Assembly: GCA_009739215.1 (NCBI GenBank)
Contig: VSJF01000010.1
Location: 62,001 to 126,000 of the forward strand
Source of the DNA: Floccularia luteovirens
Lineage: Eukaryota > Basidiomycota > Agaricomycetes > Agaricales > Squamanitaceae
Direction of reading: 5' to 3'
Length of the DNA stretch: 64,000 nt
The translations under genes were made by a program, and so were the position numbers. Below the pieces are notes generated by a model. The model was not told the origin of the DNA. It saw only the letters and a program-made list of their open reading frames with translations, and did not search any database. Positions 36,408 through 48,140 of the stretch are shown piece after piece. Numbering within the stretch: position 1 is the first letter of the stretch; each line of letters opens with the position of its first letter.

Positions 36408-36597
36408 CGATTCAACTTTTTCTCTACTCACACATGTGCTGGTGGCCTAGATCACATTATCAGAATCGGTAAACCGTCTTTCAAGTTTATTTTAACTCCC
36501 TGCTAAACTTGTATATATTTGGTAGAATAGTCATTTTCACATATCTTCAACATTCCAATCCCAGCATCTCTCAGTAAAAAAGAGTGTATCCTCCTTT
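36408..36597 (+). pseudogene. Fragment of the delta-12 desaturase gene (intron 10 and part of exon 11)
   Basis: Nucleotide similarity to 40471-40668 begins at the TACGGTTCAAC / ACGATTCAAC junction and runs through the 120-nt intron (CATTATCAG, CGTCTTTCA, CCCTGCT blocks) into the exon that encodes FTYLQHSDPSIPHYRK in the intact gene. Here the exon part carries substitutions and small gaps and cannot encode the peptide. Keeping the intron shows it arose by DNA duplication, not by reverse transcription. It joins directly to the Kel3 fragment at about 36598. Confidence 0.8.
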
Positions 36598-37252
36598 GGT
36601 GAAACGGTTAGTGGTGCTGAGAAGAAGTACCGCACGATGAGCAAGCCGAATCAAAAGAAGTTCCTAAATTAGATCACCAAAATTATAACTGTCATGAAAA
36701 AAAGAGCAAGAGGTTGACGCACAACAGCCCGATATCACACCCCAGCAAGGTAGGGTAAGTGAATTGGAGTGCGATTGATATAGTCAGGACTTGTTATACC
36801 AGACCACTACACAGAGCGAACTGTGCTTAGGAGCTGCTAAACTTCTCGGTACATCTAAGGATACCGCAACATCGGGGAATGTTCTATGCCCACTCTCGTA
36901 AGTTCTGAACTGCTCCTCGACCAAGTGTAGACTTATATAAATACTCTCATGCAGGTAATATGGGTGCAAAAAACTTTTGAGGTGAATGACACTACAACAA
37001 GCAGTCAGGTCAAAGAGTCGAGAAGGAGCGGATTTGCTCTTGCCAGTGCGTGTTATGGTGAGCTAATGTTTTATTCAATATTCAAGTTATCCCTGTATTG
37101 AAGGTTTTACGAAATTAAAAGCGGAGTACGAGCCGATTTTAGCCGAGATCGAGAAAATTCTTGTAGCAGCTGGACTTGATGAAGACGAGATGAGACGTGG
37201 AGTTGCTGGAGGTCAAAGTGACGGTGTGGGCCAGAGTCAGAACACGCGGTAA
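36598..37252 (+). pseudogene. Degenerate copy of the 3' half of KEL3 (DUF4110 part)
   Basis: Similar to about 30263-31023. It starts at GGTGAAACGGTTAGTG (parent GGTGATACGGTTAGTG), passes through the intron and exon order of the parent, and ends with the same last exon (EYEPILAEIEKILVAAGLDE-like) and TAA at 37250-37252. Deletions in the EHWAQKAYE exon and stops in the linker make it non-functional. The last exon is the best preserved part. Together with the fragment at 24612 it complements the two halves of the gene, but the two do not form one contiguous copy. Confidence 0.85.
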
Positions 37253-38085
37253 CTCGAGAAAGTATTCTAAAATTCTACAGTTAGGTTGTTGTTCCGCTGA
37301 CGTTTGCCCGATTCGAGTGACAAATTTCTCAAAATCCTAACCTTTTTCTGTTGTACTACTTGATCAGCCCTTATAACTACGAACTTCCAACCTCAAGTTA
37401 TCTTTGGTCGCTTCTAGGATGACTAGGTTGTCTTGTCGGCTGTAGTCAGGAGGAATTACTCACAAAGAAGTGTTGGTTATGCTATCAGCTGGAGCACTGT
37501 TGGATAACGGACTATATAACGTAGCAGTATGAACATTCCTTTCGGATTTTTAAATTATGGCGTGATTCTGCTTGCTGGCACGTTAGTAAGATGCCAACAG
37601 TTGTTCGCGATCATATACTAGAAGGGGTCTGATTATTGTCAACGAACGTTCTATGACTTTGAACGATGTTCATTCAGCGCAATTTTTTTGTAATGCTCCA
37701 CCATTGCTGCTCCCGTTCCGAGGCCTCAATTGTTGATAACACCCTCCAAAAACGCATGCGCCTCGGAAATGACAGAGTGTAAATAACGTTAACATATGTG
37801 TATGGCAGTATACTGAGGAAAGGAAACAAGAACCTTAAATGTTAGAAGACGTAGTAAACCCGGTTCCTCCCAAGGAGAGATGGAGATGACCTCTAGATCG
37901 AGATAACGTCTACAAATTTCGTGGTGCGTTTCCTCGTCTACATTGAAGTCTTCCACACATAAGTAATGTAACAGCAGGTAGGATGGTACTGGTATTGATG
38001 TACTACCAGTGTGTACTGGATGTAGTTAGTTTTATGAAAAGCACTAATTACCAAAATCCACGCACAAGTGTGAGATATTATGTAC
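37253..38085. repeat. Duplicated KEL3 3' flank, downstream copy
   Basis: Diverged copy of 31024-31860; see that entry for shared blocks. The similarity fades after CACAAGTGTGAGATATT near 38080, which marks the right end of the duplicated segment. Confidence 0.7.
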
Positions 38086-39116
38086 CCCATAGTAAATGTT
38101 TCCAAAGAATTGCATCAACTTCGATGTCAGAGCAACAGTGTCACCACAGATTGACCTCGTTCTAGCTGGAGCGTGCGCAGCAACAGATAGAGATGAAATA
38201 CTTCATATAGAAACTACCTGCGGTAAGAATAATCTTTTGTGAGTGAAATTTTGATGAACATGCTCAGCTGATCGCGACAGCGAACATATGGTTTTTTGGG
38301 ATTATTGTTCCGAAGGCAGTCTTTCTGTTTGCTAGTTGTTAAGTATATATATCTGGACAATTTTTAGTGCATCTTGTTTGATTTATTGAAGATTATGTCG
38401 TCCATACTGGTGAAAGCTAAAGCTATTGCATATTGGCTGACCCAAGATTAAATCTGTGCGTGGTATATCACCATCATAATGAGGTTGAGATCGTACTTCT
38501 GAGAAGCTTGGTAGTCTTGGCGCGTTACCGTGTTTCCACCAAACGTCAACAGCTGGGAATGTTTCAGTCTCAACGATTCGTCATATTTGCAAGTGATAGC
38601 TGATGTTGGAGTCTGTTTTCAGGGCTGCGCTGATCTGATCATCTATAGCCTTGACTCGTGAACTAGCGACTTTTAGTGACAGTGCATGGTTCGTTACTCT
38701 GGTTATTTCATAGTACGTATAGATTCTCCACCTTTTCCTCTTCAAGATGATAAGTATTTGGTTTGTGTGTTCAAGTAATCTCCAATGTTTGAAAGTCTGG
38801 ATTGGTGGATGTCCACTCTTGGCTGCCACAATGATGAGCTGGTTCCCATGCCACACCCTGGGTAAAATTCTATCATTTTGACATATGCTCCTAGAAGATC
38901 GGTATATCCTTCTAGGGTTTATTGGTTTATTTCTTGGATTGATCTTCTTCGTTGAGAACCACAGGATTCAAGGGCTGCCACTAGCTGATGATCTATACGT
39001 ACAAGACAATCAAATGTTTGCATTTTCATCTCTGGGAACTGGTGCACTGGGAGGTATAATAAATAAGTTGGTCACCCGCTTCTGACCCCCTCAAGAAATC
39101 TGCAATTTCTTTCACC
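38086..39116. other. Intergenic region upstream of the desaturase
   Basis: About 1 kb. It should hold the desaturase promoter. Frames at 38581-38856 (minus) and 38885-39085 (plus) have no family signature. Confidence 0.4.
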
Positions 39117-41218
39117 ATGCTTTTTCGTAATGGCCCCGATTACGAAGAAAGGTACATCCTACATATTCAAATTGGCTGGAAGCCTGAACTCCTCGAATTG
39201 ATCACTGACAAGCTCGATCCACTAGGTTACAAAGGCCTTATGTCCCACCACAATTTACTCTCAAAGACATACACGATGCAGTCCCGAAGCATCTGCTCAT
39301 AAGTACAAATTTTCCGCGCATATATCTATAAAATTTTCATGAATGAACACAGAAAACCCCATAAGATCAACACTTTACGTGTTGAGAGATGTTACCCTCA
39401 CCTTGTTCCTTTACAAGTTTGCTTCATCAATCACCCCATGGGTGAATTCAGACTTTGGGGGTTACATCACTGGCGATGGACAAAAGGTTTTTGTGAAATC
39501 AATTCTGTGGATGTCATATTGGTTTTTCCAAGGTTTGGTCATGGCTGGATTGTTCTGCCTTGGTTAGTGTCCTACTCGCTTGCATGGATTTGTTGCTCAT
39601 GAATGGCATGTATTAGGGCATGACGCAGGGCACACTAGCCTTTATAATACCAAAATTGCTAATAATGCTGTTGGATTCTTGATTCATGCGGTGGGTCCGG
39701 GTCTCTTGATAAAATTATTGTTACGAAAGACCAAAATTGACCTGGGAGATATAGTATCTACTTGTGCCATACTTCGCATGGAGATCTACTCATCACGCTC
39801 ATCATGTCAGTGTTTCTTCATTTTGGTAATTCAAAATGCAGTCTCCAACCATGAAAAAACATCACAGAAAGCATCGGCATCGATAGAGCGTGAAGAAACA
39901 TATGTGCCTTATACACGCAGTGAATTCAACTTGCCCGAAGAAAATGTAGCCACAGAATCCGACTACGCCGAATTACTGGGCGAGACTCCATTGTATACCT
40001 TGACTCGTATGTTAACGATGCAACTCTTGTTCGTGCTCACGTTCGCTGTATTGCCCAACATACTAATATTTAACTTGACATTAGTGGCTGGTGGGTGTAC
40101 ATGACGTAGGCCTGCACCATACGTTATATGACAATGATAGAAAAACTGATCGGATCGCCAGAAAAAACACAATGGGTTCTAAAATGTACCCTCCTGGCAC
40201 TAATCACTTTGATCCCGATTCTCCCTTGTTCAAACCTCAGCAGCGTAAGTACTGGATGTCACCCTCATGGTAGACTGACGCCAATCCTATATATAGGGAA
40301 CTCTATCATTGCATCTGATTTAGGTATTGTGTCGATGATGGCGATCCTAGCTTTCCTGGGAAAGAATTTCTTCTTGAATTATTACCTGTTACCATATGCT
40401 GTGCGTTCACCAAGATCTCAGTAACATTTTACAAAGCTAACAAATTACTTGCAGTGGATGAATCACTGGTACGGTTCAACTCTTTCTCTAATCACAGCTC
40501 TACTGATGACCCCGGGGACCGCATTATCAGGATCGGTCAGCCGTCTTTCAGGTTTCTTCTGCTCCCCTGCTGAAACTTCATTTGGTAAAACAGTCATGTT
40601 TACATATCTTCAACACTCCGATCCAAGCATCCCCCACTATAGAAAAACAGAGTGGACCTTCCTTCGTGGAGCACTTTCCACTATAGACAGGCCACTACTT
40701 GGGTGGATGGGTCGTTTCTTCTTACACAACATCAGTCACGATCACATTGCGCATCGTAAGAAATCACAAATCACCCCTGACTTGACCATGAACACTAACT
40801 TTGATGTTCTTTCCCCAGACTTATTCCTTAGGGCCCCGTTTTGTAAGCATCATTTCAAACACAAACTCAGTTTATCTCCAAGTTCTCATCCACCCAACGT
40901 CTTGTAGACAATGGACCTAAAATAACAGCCGCAATCAAGCCAATTCTCCAGGAATACTATAATTATGATTCAACAGTCAGTTCATTTATACAATCGAGGT
41001 TTATTTATCAGTATTAACCATCGGCAAAATTATTTGGATATGTATTGTAGCCGACGTTTTACGCGCTTTATAGAAATTTCACTCTATGCACGTTTGTAGA
41101 GGATGAAGGGGAGGTTGTATTTTATAAAAATAAGGAGGGAAAAGCTAGTAGGCACCTTGATGATACCTATGCGCGCACTATATCGAATAGTAGTGCGGCT
41201 AGCAAGAAGAAGGTGTAG
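39117..41218 (+). CDS. Delta-12 fatty acid desaturase (oleate desaturase, FAD2-type)
   Basis: ER membrane di-iron enzyme that converts oleoyl to linoleoyl chains. Fourteen exons (39117-39151, 39235-39302, 39353-39562, 39617-39690, 39755-39805, 39868-40028, 40085-40105, 40162-40244, 40297-40400, 40455-40473, 40594-40755, 40819-40842, 40908-40975, 41051-41218) sum to exactly 416 codons. The three histidine boxes are present: HDAGH (after GLFCLG), HHAHH (in WRSTHHAHHK) and HDHIAHH (in FFLHNISHDHIAHH), each next to an intron. Other family segments are FTLKDIHDAVPKHL, SKMYPPGTNHFDPDSPLFKP and PILQEYYNYDST, and the end is VEDEGEVVFYKNKEGKA followed by a Lys tail. Exons of 19, 21 and 24 nt are unusually small. 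Intact. A fragment lies at 36408. Confidence 0.93.
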
Positions 41219-41616
41219 ATGATTATTTTGTATATTAAATGTCTGTTGCGTCGGGCATCATAGGAAGACGCATACTTTTCTGTATCCCGTACATACGTAC
41301 ACTATAGATCCCTGTCGCACAAACAACCGATGATTCATCGAAGTTCTACCATATTGCTGTCATTCCGTCCCTTTTTTAAGTAACGTGTTGATGACTTGAT
41401 ATAGTCAACTACTCATCTAATGATAGGACGAAGTCACGACAAAAAATAGTTATACCTATGCATAAGTATTCTTCCAACTGTATTCATAACCAATCCTCAA
41501 TATTGCAAATATACAACACATCACGAAGTCCATAACATTTTTTACTTTCCACCAAAAAAAAAAAAAGATCTTTCCTAGGAACGAAAAAAGGAATTTTTTT
41601 CTCTTCATTTCATCCT
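41219..41616. other. Convergent intergenic region desaturase / GH92
   Basis: About 400 bp between facing stop codons, expected to hold both 3' UTRs. Contains A-runs near 41560 but no gene. Confidence 0.5.
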
Positions 41617-44600
41617 TCAAATATCGATCCCAAACACCTGGGAAAGAACATCAGGTTGATTACCCCACGCCTCCACCTTCTCACTCATCTCAAAAACCAC
41701 ATTCGCTCCATTCGCAATCTGCTCATGCATAATCAAAGGAGTGTCAATGGGGACGCCATCGATGGTGAGTGATTTTATATATGGTTTGCCGGTACTTGCA
41801 CCTGGTGCAGTGATTGTCAATGTGCGTTTGGTTTTGGATGTGTCTTGGGGAGGATTTGGGAGGTCGATTGACAGTTGCTCAAAGAATGGTCTGTTTTTTG
41901 TTTTGTATCAGATTTTGGACTTTTTTCGCTGGTGGGGGGGGTTTTGATTTTACTCACGAGCCAACGACGTATGCACCCGAAGCGGGGTTGACAGGGTAGA
42001 ATCCCATTGCACTGAAAAAGTACCATGCGCTCATCTGGCCACAATCTTCATTCTGTTTTGTTAAAGAGAGAGAGAAGGTTATTGAGGTGTTCGTAGTACG
42101 CGAACCCAAAAGACTTCACCCCAGACAATCCGAATGCGGAATCGTTATAAGTGCGTAAGTGCAATATCACGTACACGATCTGACTGTTCTGAACGCAGCG
42201 CCCGCAAGGGAGTACAGATAAGGAATATGGATGAGATGGCTATTTCAAAGTATGAGCTCCTTCACAACTCAATAAATAAGTAGGGGAAACCCAACCTCAT
42301 TCTCATGGTGATTATGTCCACCCTCGAAATGATCTTCCAGACTCTGTATAAAGCTCTGCATTGCCCCCGCGTCTTCGAGCCAATTCAGGTATATCTTGAA
42401 CCACATCAAACGAGTACGCCCATTTATCACCTATTCATTTCATTGTTAGAGTTGTGTTTAAATTAGAAAGCAACGAGACCACTACTTCACCTTCAGTCCA
42501 TCCATTATCCGGTCCGGCCCAACTTCCATCAGCATTACGCGCCTCCATGAAGCCAGTCTCATTATTCCACAAAGTCCAAGGTGCCGTCAACGCGCGGTTT
42601 TCTAAAAAGTCAATTGTCTCCTGGGGTTGACCTGAAACTCTTGCGAGAACAGAAGCGGCGAAATCGTCATCTATTTCTCATGTTTTCAACAGCTAACTCC
42701 TAGAAGGAAATATAGAAAATGGGACGTACAAGCATAATCAAGAGTGCGGGAACCACTCTCTGAGTGCATATCGTCTGCGACCCAACCTTTACCTTGAACA
42801 TTGTATACTGTAGAAAGACCTGCTCGCGCTTCATAATCGACATTCTATATTCTCGCGAGTTTAGTCAAATAAGGGGCAGATTTATTTAACATACCTCTTG
42901 GCGATCCATGTAACTTTTTTTAAAGAAACATAGGTCAACGACAAAATCAAAGTTTGAAGGGAGATAACAACAACTCACCTAACTTGATCGTCCAAAATAG
43001 GGGGAACAGTCGCATCCTTCCATACAGCTTGCCAAGCAACTTTCATATCGAAGCCTTTCACACCCTTCCTAGCAGCTTCACCAATCAGTGAATCCACATG
43101 TGTGCCAACCATAATATTTGTCTCCGCTATGTTTTTCCACATTGGAAGACGTCCACCCTGGAATTTTGGTTATTTGTTAAAATTATGAAACCCTTGAAGA
43201 AGGTATGTACCTCTGTGAAATCGTTGAGCATACTAGAAACCATACCCGGCATACGATCTGCAGCAAACAAGATCTGCCATGCCCATTCTGCACGGAAAGT
43301 ATCCTAAAAAAACCAGTGCAAAAATTAATACCAGATGAGATGAACACGAATTTTCACTGACCCAAATCGAATATCCAGTATAAGAACCACCAATAATCCC
43401 TTTCGAATTATCTATGCTATGCACTTTTCCATCGTATGCCGAGAAATATCGACCACCCTCATCTTGTTCACTCGGGAACTACAAAATAGCACAAGTATGA
43501 GCATCCATAAAATAAAACCCCAGGAAGAAAAAAATACACACGGTGGAACTCCTGACTGCACCAGTGAATAAAACATGTTTCTGCACATCAGTTCCTCCAA
43601 CAACTTTAATACGATCCAAACGTTCCGCCCAAGCTCCACGAACCTGCGCAGCAGTATGTTCAAGTGTAGGTGGTGTCTTGCTATCCGGGATCTCTGCTGC
43701 GATATTCGCGCGGGCTTGGTCTGCCGAGATGAACGACGTCCCAATCCTCATAACTACAACAGTGCTTCCACTTGACTTGGAACGAGGGAAATGAACAACC
43801 GTACTGAGAAGTGGACCTTCAAAGTTTTGCACTGCATTACTAGGTTTGTTACTTAAAGAAGTTGTGGTTCCGTTCTTGATAACATCCACTCGCACATCCT
43901 GTCTGGTAATTGGGGTCCCGTCCGCATATTGGATCCTCGCACAGAAGAAACCTTCAAATTTGGAAGAGGCCGCGCGATCAGAGACGGGTGTTATTATACT
44001 ATCCTGTCTTTCTTTAGAAGAACCGCATATTTCGAGGAAAGGTTCAGGCTGTGATTGGATTGCCGGGATCTGGATCGAACCGCTTGGGAATGTTATATTG
44101 GTAGGGACGTGGTTCGTTACGGATGGCCTGGCTGCTTCAATGAGAATAAAAGGATCCGCAGAGGCGTTGGAGAACGTGAAACGAAGATGTCCAACGCGCG
44201 ACGCTTATTTATTGAAATTATTATAAGCAGATCTAAAATTGAAAAAATCACCCACTAGATGTTTGTTCAGCGAGTATAGTTCCACCATTCCCATCGTCCA
44301 ACTCGACGTTATAATATCCAGGAGTGATAACCTCCTTCCTAGATCCACTCGCATCCAACTTGACATCCATACCTCTCTTCTCAAAATCCGCGGTAGGCTG
44401 CTCACCAACCCCAGGAACGACAGCGACACTTGCAGACTCACCCATCCAAATTGCGGGTTGGCGGGTAGATTGGAAACCGTGGATACGGAAGGTTGATACA
44501 TTGTATGGAGTGGCAGAGACATAGTTGATCTGAGTTTGTGCTATCCAGCGAGTCATAGCAAAGGGTGGTCCTGTGGATGGGATCATCCCTCCGGAACCTC

Positions 44601-44810
44601 CTGGGCTGAATCCTCCATTCCCAATGAGCCTGTCGGTAGCGAAAAGATAAGTCCCATAGATGTGGGTATTAATGAAGATAAAAATAGTTACAGATTAACG
44701 TTGTCGACTGCCTCACTGGGAGGGATATTAAATTGAGGCGGAGGAGTGAATGTTGTCGGTGTTACAACACGCACGAAGGCGAGAAGCGATAGAAGCTGTA
44801 GTAAACCCAT
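41617..44810 (-). CDS. Glycoside hydrolase family 92 alpha-mannosidase, secreted
   Basis: Calcium-dependent exo-alpha-mannosidase (GH92, mostly alpha-1,2-) that trims mannose from glycoproteins or glycans outside the cell. The start at 44810 gives a signal peptide (MGLLQLLSLLAFVRVV). The N-terminal beta domain includes FSPGGSGGMIPSTGPPFAMT and FRIHGFQSTRQPAIWMG. The catalytic barrel has SAYDGKVHSIDN, DTFRAEWAWQILF, KGWVADDMHSES, SGSRTLDYAYDDFAAS and FEGGHNHHENE, then NEDCGQMSAWYFFSAMGFYP, and the end is LSQVFGIDI. Around ten short introns. In one exon (42239-42124) the conserved peptide is only recovered if three single bases are skipped (near 42230, 42196 and 42150). The net frame is kept, so a scrambled 27-residue patch results. 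Otherwise intact. Confidence 0.9.
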
Positions 44811-45582
44811 ACTCCACCTATTCTTTTTGCCCAGTCAACAAAAGATATGAGCAGGGAATGAGAAGCAATGATCAAGAAGAAAGTGAAATGTGAAATATAT
44901 ATAGGTTTTTTGAGCGACATTTTATGTGAATCATTCACTCATTAGAAGGTTGTTCATGGGGTTGTGGCGCACGTTGGTTGTATATTCATGGAGTCAACAG
45001 GACCAGGAATTAGGAAGACACTATGGAGCTTCTTGGAAGGCTGACCATAGTCCCCGTGACGAAAGCCGAACGGTCGATGCATATGGTGGACACCCCACTT
45101 GGTGGTAATTTAGGATTTCTACAAAATGGGCACATGTATTATCACGATGAAGGTTGCATGCACTAGCTAGGAGATAATTGATCATCGTGCAGAATATTAC
45201 AGAAATGACGTATTGGCAGTGTTCACGTTTGTCGATAAAGAGATTATATGAGGTTAGACCATAACAAATGGGTGGTGTTTGATAGGTTAGACTCTTCTAT
45301 GAACATGTGAGAGAGTCGGTCCGAAGAGTTGATGACGTTGAAAAGAGGAAGAAAGAATTGAATTTTATTTTAAATAAAATAACAAAGTGACTCGGTAGAA
45401 GCCGAGTTCATCAAAAGTTGGTGCAGCGGTAGACGATAGCCGCAATCCCCAGTTCACCTCCAGCACCGGCCCCTGCCTTTCACATTCTTCTTTAATCTTT
45501 TCTTCTTCACAATAATTATATAGAAATCATCACAATTCTTCCATAAACAAGAAAGAAAAGACAAAATTTTTTTGTGATTATA
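44811..45582. promoter_or_regulatory. Divergent promoter region GH92 / VPS74
   Basis: About 770 bp between two start codons. On the minus strand a TATATATA tract at about 44893-44903 sits 85-95 bp before the GH92 start. On the plus side a C/T-rich leader (45470-45580) precedes VPS74. Confidence 0.5.
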
Positions 45583-46938
45583 ATGTCAACAACAGGTGGT
45601 CTTTCACGGAGACGCGTTCCAGGTCCTTCCTCGTCCTCATTCAACAACAGCTCAGACGATGAAGATCGACATCACAGCAATTCCAGTCTCAGTCGAAATG
45701 GAAGTGGTATTGGTTCAGGGAACCTCAGTGGGAATGGAAGCTCCAATACGCCCTCAGGCGCTCACCAGCATGCAGGTTCGGCATTCGAAGGTGGAGGCAA
45801 GATAGCGTATGATCCTCGAGACCTGGATCGTGATGCTGGGGAAGAAGCGAAAGTTGGGGGTAAGATGCCGCGATTGACTATTATGGAGGAGGTACTGTTA
45901 TTGGGGATTAAAGATAAACAGGTATGATAGAATGACTATGACCCTCTTAGACTACACTTCAACTCTTTTTCAGGGATATCTATCGTTTTGGAATGATAAC
46001 ATTTCATATGCACTACGAGGTTGTATCCTCATCGAATTGGCTCTTCGTCGTCGCATAGCATTAGTCAAAGATCCAAACCGCAAACGACTCCCAATAGCAG
46101 AACGTCTAGTTGAAGTAATCGATGATCGGCAGACAGGGGAAACTATTCTCGATGAAGCCTTGAAGTTGATGAAAGCTCAACAAGATGTAGAGAAACTTGG
46201 CGTTAATAGCTGGATTGACCTGTTGAGCGGTATGTGGCATTACTCTTCCTCCCTTAACATGATGCTATAATACATATTTTATGACGTGTAGGCGAAACAT
46301 GGAATGTAATGAAAATCGGATTCCAACTAAAACAAGTCCGAGAACGACTCGCAAAAGGATTGGTCGACAAAGGTGTCCTACGTACCGAAAAACGTAATTT
46401 CCTGTTATTCGACATGGCAACCCATCCAGTTGCAGACGTCCGGACAAAAGAATCTATAATCACACGAGTCGTTTCTCTCCTCACATCCACAACCTCAGCA
46501 GTACCACAGTCCGCTCTGGACAAAGAAGGCGTGCAATGCAGAGTAACACGAGCTGTATGTCTAGTTTGCGCTGCCTACACTGCCTCTGTTCTAGATAACG
46601 CCTTCGGGAGACTCGGGTATGAGGAGCGGGAAGCTGCTTTTGGGAGATGTGACGAGATCCTGGGAGAGTTTGCTTGCTGGCCGTTTGGTGGCTCTGGTGG
46701 TGGGTTTGCTTCTGGCGGTGGGGGTACTACAGCTGCCGGAAGGAGGAGACAGGCGAGTAGAGTTGCAAGTGGGATGATTGCGAATGGGAGCGCCGGTGAA
46801 GTTACTGGACGTGAAGCAGTGCTGGGACTTTTGCAAGAGGTCAGAAAAGAAGCGACGGCTGGGGGTGGTGGGGATGAAGGGTTCGAACTTGTAGCAGGTG
46901 TTCTGGAAGTCCTTTCCAAGTTGGATTCATTACTCTAA
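45583..46938 (+). CDS. VPS74: Vps74 / GOLPH3 Golgi phosphoprotein
   Basis: Peripheral Golgi protein of the GPP34 family. It binds PI4P and COPI and keeps glycosyltransferases in the Golgi. Three exons (45583-45921, 45974-46229, 46292-46938) give 413 aa. A Ser/Gly/Asn-rich disordered N-terminus of about 85 residues is followed by the GPP34 domain: [97 protein letters not shown] and [18 protein letters not shown] Gly/Ala-rich insert ([20 protein letters not shown]) before the last helices is longer than in yeast. It ends [10 protein letters not shown]. The ATG at 45583 was preferred because nothing in frame upstream is an ATG. Intact. Confidence 0.95.
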
Positions 46939-48140
46939 CTGGATGGACTTGGGCTTGCTTCAGGGGTTAAAAGAAGGGTTATAAAACACCCTTGAAGAGC
47001 CCCCGTATATGTTTGTTAATTCTCTTCAGCTTTCTAGTTACCATCACCATTCACGCATTATTTGTTTAATCGAAAGCTTTTACCCTTTCCTCTCTTCATT
47101 ATCTGTCTATTTCCTCAGTATAAATATATACCAAAAATTCAAATTCCAAATTCAAATTGTTTAGACATGTAAGGGTTGAGTCAGTTGCTCTGACAGATGT
47201 TGATGTGTGTTCCCATCATCATTGAATTAGTTATTTTACAAGCACCATTGGTTTTTTATTCTTCCAGTCAGGCTGTCAGCTGTCAAACTTATAATTGATT
47301 TTAACCAAGAAGTAGACTGAGATTATGATAAGCAATCTTATGCACATGTAGGTTGAGGTGATCCGGCGGCGTGGAGATATGAGGGTAACCAAGATCAAGC
47401 TTCTTAGAGCTTTCGTTCTTTCTTTCTTTCTCTCATCCATTGCTCAGCAACCGAGGGACCAAGGTGTGTTTCTTATATATCCCAAATATTCCTTATCTCC
47501 GCCGTTTCTGATAAACTTTCTAAAGTCACCAATTCATCAGTTTTACCTTTTCACAAGTCACTTTGTTGCTTCGCTAACAAAACAACATAACAAGGTACCA
47601 GGTACTACTGCTGCTACTGCTCTTTTCCTGGATTTAACATATATCTCACTCCTTTTTCTTTATCCCTTCACTAACTCAACCCGACAACAACCGTTGGTGT
47701 TTCACTCAATCAACAAGCTTATTTAAAATAGAAAAAGGTCCGCGCCCTTACCTCGCTGTGTTACCCCTGTCCGCGCGGGTATTCTGGGATATCCACCCTG
47801 CTTACTCTCGTAATTCCCTCTCCCTTTCGCAGTTAGGTACGTCCGTGTAAACATATACACGCTGTTATCAACCCGTCATAATTTTCTAGAACTTCTGGTC
47901 CAGCCCACAGCGCTTTTCAAAATATCTCATCCCGCGAATACCCCTGCTGTGCATTTTAAAAAATCAAATTTCTTTCTCACACGTTCGGATCGTGTCTTTA
48001 TTTCGAGCCCTGTTTTCCATCAGTCCATACTCGTGAAATATATGCAGTTGTGCATCTAACTCAATAAACCCTCCCCAACCTACATTTCATAGTTACTATC
48101 TGTCTATCAAACAGGCAGGAACATCATTGTCATCATCATC
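46939..48140. other. Intergenic region between VPS74 and the G-alpha gene
   Basis: About 1.2 kb, strongly C/T-rich from about 47400, consistent with a long promoter and 5' leader for the G-alpha gene. The 122-codon frame at 47358-47726 looks like a by-product of this composition. Confidence 0.45.

Noticed and set aside
40091..40273. Apparent premature stop (TAG) in the desaturase after WWVYMT
   Set aside because: A 56-nt intron with GTAGGC donor and GCCAG acceptor removes the stop and joins MT to KNTMGSKMYPPG in frame. The total exon length is then an exact multiple of three.
47358..47726. 122-codon frame with hydrophobic start upstream of the G-alpha gene
   Set aside because: It lies in a C/T-rich leader region, and composition alone explains the Phe/Leu/Ser-rich translation.
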